Notes under the pieces: model-generated
The model's database searches: none
The model's input: only the letters and a program-made list of their open reading frames with translations
What the model was told of the DNA's origin: nothing
Made by a program: the position numbers and the translations under genes
DNA from: DATLFA01 sp035525225
Lineage (GTDB): Bacteria > Actinomycetota > Acidimicrobiia > Acidimicrobiales > WLNW01
Reading direction: 5' to 3'
NCBI GenBank assembly: GCA_035525225.1
Contig: DATLFA010000023.1
Location: 72,369-136,368, forward strand
DNA: 64,000 bases
Shown here: positions 62,055 through 64,000 of the stretch, one piece after another
How the letters are laid out: the number at the start of each line of letters is the position of its first letter
How positions within the stretch are numbered: position 1 is the first letter of the stretch

Positions 62055-62735
62055 TCATGTGGCTTCAAGGCCCGTCGCGTCACCCCGTGTCCGTTCCGCA
62101 ATCTCACCGCTTGTCGCGTTGCTCACCACGAAGACCGGCACGGGGCAATTCCGCGACAACGCCTGAGCAGTACTTCCCAACAACGCCTTCGACAAGCCGC
62201 GTCCACTCCCACCAATCACCACCAAACCGAAGCCTTCGTCACCAGCAAAACGAGCCAGCGCATCCGGCGGGTGGCCCGCCAACAACACCGTCTCGGGCTC
62301 GATCCCGGTTCGCCCCGCAGCCGCCAAAGCAGCCCCGCGAAGCGCGGCGGTGGCCCTCGTACGTTCCGGGCGCTCGGTCTGATCGAGCGCCGTGTCGTAA
62401 TCGATCACCTCGGCCACCGTGAGTCGGCCAACGCGCCCGTCGAGCACATCGACGACGAACCGCAACACAGCGAGAGATTCCGCCGACCCGTCCACCCCGA
62501 CGAGCACATCCACCGGTCCGTTGCCGATCCGACCCGCAGACGTCCGCTCAGGCCCAGCAGCGCTCTCGCGCAGGCGGTCGGCGCGGGCCATGCCGAACGT
62601 AAACGGGCCACACACAACACCCAACGCCAACCAGGCCGGCAAGAAATGACCGCGCCGGGCGGTCCGAACTGCCGCCACGAGCCCCAGCGCGACCCAGACC
62701 ACCGCGACGATCGCTGAAACGACGCCTCGGCTCAC
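62055..62735 (-). CDS. membrane-anchored universal stress protein
   Basis: The 226-residue protein has two N-terminal membrane helices (VVSAIVAVVWVALGLVAAV, PAWLALGVVCGPFTFGM), then a USP domain beginning VDVLVGVDGSAESLAVLRFV. The ATP motif is GGSGRGLSKALLGSTAQALSR with the closing CPVPVFVV. The GTG at 62735 is chosen because GAGG precedes it and the helices start at once. Membrane-bound USPs sense energy state. It sits upstream of the P-ATPase in one direction. Confidence 0.85.
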   Translation of the reverse strand: MSRGVVSAIVAVVWVALGLVAAVRTARRGHFLPAWLALGVVCGPFTFGMARADRLRESAAGPERTSAGRIGNGPVDVLVGVDGSAESLAVLRFVVDVLDGRVGRLTVAEVIDYDTALDQTERPERTRATAALRGAALAAAGRTGIEPETVLLAGHPPDALARFAGDEGFGLVVIGGSGRGLSKALLGSTAQALSRNCPVPVFVVSNATSGEIAERTRGDATGLEAT

Positions 62736-62991
62736 GGCCGCACCTCGAAACACACACCGGAGACAGAAACCAGACAGACGGTAGGGAAGCACCCCAGTTC
62801 ACCTAGACCAACAACGCGACGCATCGGAAAACCTCCATGGGTATCAACGCGTCAAACCGACACGTGCCGACCAGGCTTCCCGGCGCTCCCGCAGCAACTC
62901 TACGGCATCAGCCCACCGCAACCCGGGGGCAGAACCCGACGTGTCAATGGCGATCTTGCTAGTGGCGACCCGCTCGCCCACTACGGCGCAG

Positions 62992-63564
62992 CTACTTCAG
63001 ACTCCCGCGATCGTGGTTGGCCGACCCCGGCATAGAGCGCGGCGCCTCCACCACCGACTCGGGGCCGCCGTTCTCCAGTGCACCGCCCGAGTCGGGCGTC
63101 CGCAGGGCCGGTTCCTCCTCGTTCGGTTCGGAGTCGTCGGACGACGTCCTGACATCTTCGATGGTTTGCCGGTCAGCGAGTCCTCGAGAGGGAAGCACGG
63201 TCACGTCCCCCGTCACGGCGGCGATCCACTTTTCCATTCCCATGTGCACGACGAAGGTTTCTGATTCGGTGCGCTGCCAGGCGCCGGCTTCGCGATCCGA
63301 GACCACTCGTGTACCGGCCAGCCAGTCGGCGATTGAGCGCCGCTCGCGCCCAAGAAATGACGGTAGAGCGTTCGCGGCCAGAACCGCGACCGCAGCAGCT
63401 GGCGGCAGCGCGAGCGCGAGCCCGGGCACAGTCCAACGACGCACCGCGTGCCTGAACTTGACGGGCCCACCGTCGAGAGTCTCGACACGGATGCCGAACA
63501 GATACTTACCGGGAGTTTGACCGGACAGGCTCGTGAAAGTGACATCGATGACTCCCGCGATCAC
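62992..63564 (-). CDS. RDD family membrane protein, N-terminally short
   Basis: The 190-residue protein includes the RDD family core SLSGQTPGKYLFGIRVETLDGG and the following helix (VPGLALALPPAAAVAVLAANAL), then RSIADWLAGTRVVSDRE. The usual first helices with the R-D-D motif are missing, and an in-frame stop lies upstream. The last 80 residues are acidic and disordered. The GTG at 63564 overlaps a small upstream reading frame by GTGA. It is a truncated member or a degraded copy. Confidence 0.65.
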   Translation of the reverse strand: MIAGVIDVTFTSLSGQTPGKYLFGIRVETLDGGPVKFRHAVRRWTVPGLALALPPAAAVAVLAANALPSFLGRERRSIADWLAGTRVVSDREAGAWQRTESETFVVHMGMEKWIAAVTGDVTVLPSRGLADRQTIEDVRTSSDDSEPNEEEPALRTPDSGGALENGGPESVVEAPRSMPGSANHDRGSLK

Positions 63565-63704
63565 CGCGGCGCTGGACTAGCCACGATCGACCATCGCTGC
63601 TCGTGCGCATTTATGCAGGCGTTCGAGCCGGCAAACAATGCAACTGCGATCAGGCTGACGAGCAACATCTTGCTGTGTCGTCTCAGCGTCGAGTCCCCCA
63701 TCAT
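63561..63704 (-). CDS. possible 47-residue membrane or lipoprotein
   Basis: A 47-residue frame starts MMGDSTLRRHSKMLLVSLIA and continues with ALFAGSNACINAHE, looking like a signal peptide or a small lipoprotein. Its TGA overlaps the RDD gene's GTG (GTGA). No strong ribosome site is visible. It may be the residue of the missing RDD N-terminus or a real small gene. Confidence 0.3.
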   Translation of the reverse strand: MMGDSTLRRHSKMLLVSLIAVALFAGSNACINAHEQRWSIVASPAPR

Positions 63705-63869
63705 CCGTGAGCCGCCCGCAGTTCAGCGTGACGGCAATAACAAGTTACCAAAGATCGAACGCCATAGGTAGTCAGTCCTAACGCGAGGAGCCACGCTGCA
63801 GTCGCCGCGTTGTTGGGGCGCCGAGCCTGCGGCCTGCGCCCTCACACACCACAACGCGAGGGACCTAGG

Positions 63870-64000
63870 TCACGATCTACGACAGGGGGCCCTGAGTTGA
63901 GGATTCGGTGGCGGGGCGGGAACGTCCGCGCGTGGCCCGGCGACGGAATCGATGGAGATGCTGGCATCGACGATGCCTTGGGCGACTCGGGTGAGGCCGA
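63870..64000 (-). CDS. probable C-terminal end of a CDS continuing beyond the window
   Basis: A frame open to the window edge ends at 63870 and encodes about 43 residues including LTRVAQGIVDASISIDSVAG. Nearly all codons end in G or C, as in true genes here. It is too short to identify. Confidence 0.35.
   Translation of the reverse strand, partial: GLTRVAQGIVDASISIDSVAGPRADVPAPPPNPQLRAPCRRS

Noticed and set aside
59528..62422. Two long plus-strand frames opposite the P-type ATPase
   Set aside because: They have no motifs, while the minus strand carries TGES, DKTGT and TGDGVNDAP in order.
1..64000. CRISPR arrays, tRNA and rRNA genes, phage genes
   Set aside because: No regular spaced repeats, no cloverleaf-like conserved loops and no phage structural proteins were seen on reading through.

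Overview
The window is high-GC DNA, about two-thirds G+C, with third codon positions almost all G or C and many ATGA or GTGA stop/start overlaps. Several genes are typical of Actinomycetota: a CarD regulator, an ECF sigma factor of SigC type, a menaquinone-type UbiE, and a HATPase/PAS sensor of an actinobacterial type. The abundance of LLM flavin/F420 oxidoreductases, metal-dependent hydrolases of the amidohydrolase-2 family, SDRs and CaiB/BaiF CoA-transferases recalls Acidimicrobiia (Ilumatobacter/Microthrix relatives). That placement is inference, because no rRNA or housekeeping marker is present to fix it.

Layout. (1) 1-15018: a long minus-strand catabolic cluster (two metal-dependent hydrolases, an MFS transporter, an LLM oxidoreductase, three SDRs, an alpha/beta hydrolase and a D-aminoacylase-like protein), followed by a class V aminotransferase-fold protein, an APH-like kinase, a crotonase and an NTF2-like protein. 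(2) 13363-18953: a copper/respiratory locus consisting of CopC-CopD, a SigC-like sigma factor, a divergent zinc-finger anti-sigma factor, a lone cytochrome c lipoprotein and an unknown membrane protein. It is split by a complete IS630-type element inserted at the stop codon of the sigma gene. (3) 18972-27807: a second LLM / class II aldolase / hydrolase / UbiE / UbiA-like run, a CarD regulator, and another LLM plus alpha/beta hydrolase pair. (4) 27824-33389: a peptide/nickel-type ABC importer with fused ATPases. (5) 33490-42570: RidA, an SMP-30 lactonase-like protein, two LLM oxidoreductases, an SDR, and a TetR regulator divergent from two CoA-transferases and a hydrolase, with a well-formed operator between them. 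(6) 42495-50606: smaller genes, including a broken HATPase-PAS sensor gene, a frameshifted MmgE/PrpD gene, two cupins, an epoxide hydrolase, a cytochrome b561-like protein, a zinc ribbon and a MerR regulator. (7) 50669-56094: a surface polysaccharide block (flippase, a fused double glycosyltransferase and a second glycosyltransferase). (8) 56134-64000: a minus-strand ion/energy stress island (SulP remnant, Na+/Ca2+ exchanger, phosphofructokinase, Ca2+-type P-ATPase, membrane-anchored universal stress protein, RDD protein).

How it fits together. The catabolic clusters repeat the same toolkit (LLM oxidoreductase, amidohydrolase-2, SDR, CoA-transferase) and include two closely paralogous hydrolases, suggesting related pathways for CoA-linked or cyclic substrates that I cannot name. 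Regulation is visible in three places. A three-half-site TetR operator sits inside an apparently leaderless promoter. A CTACC-n-TTACGTAA-n-GGTAG dyad occurs four times between 49 and 57 kb, one copy having MerR-promoter geometry beside the merR gene. An ECF-like promoter lies in the very short gap between the divergent sigma and anti-sigma genes. Several genes are decaying (HATPase-PAS, MmgE/PrpD, SulP), or there are local sequence errors. No tRNA, rRNA, CRISPR array or prophage was seen.
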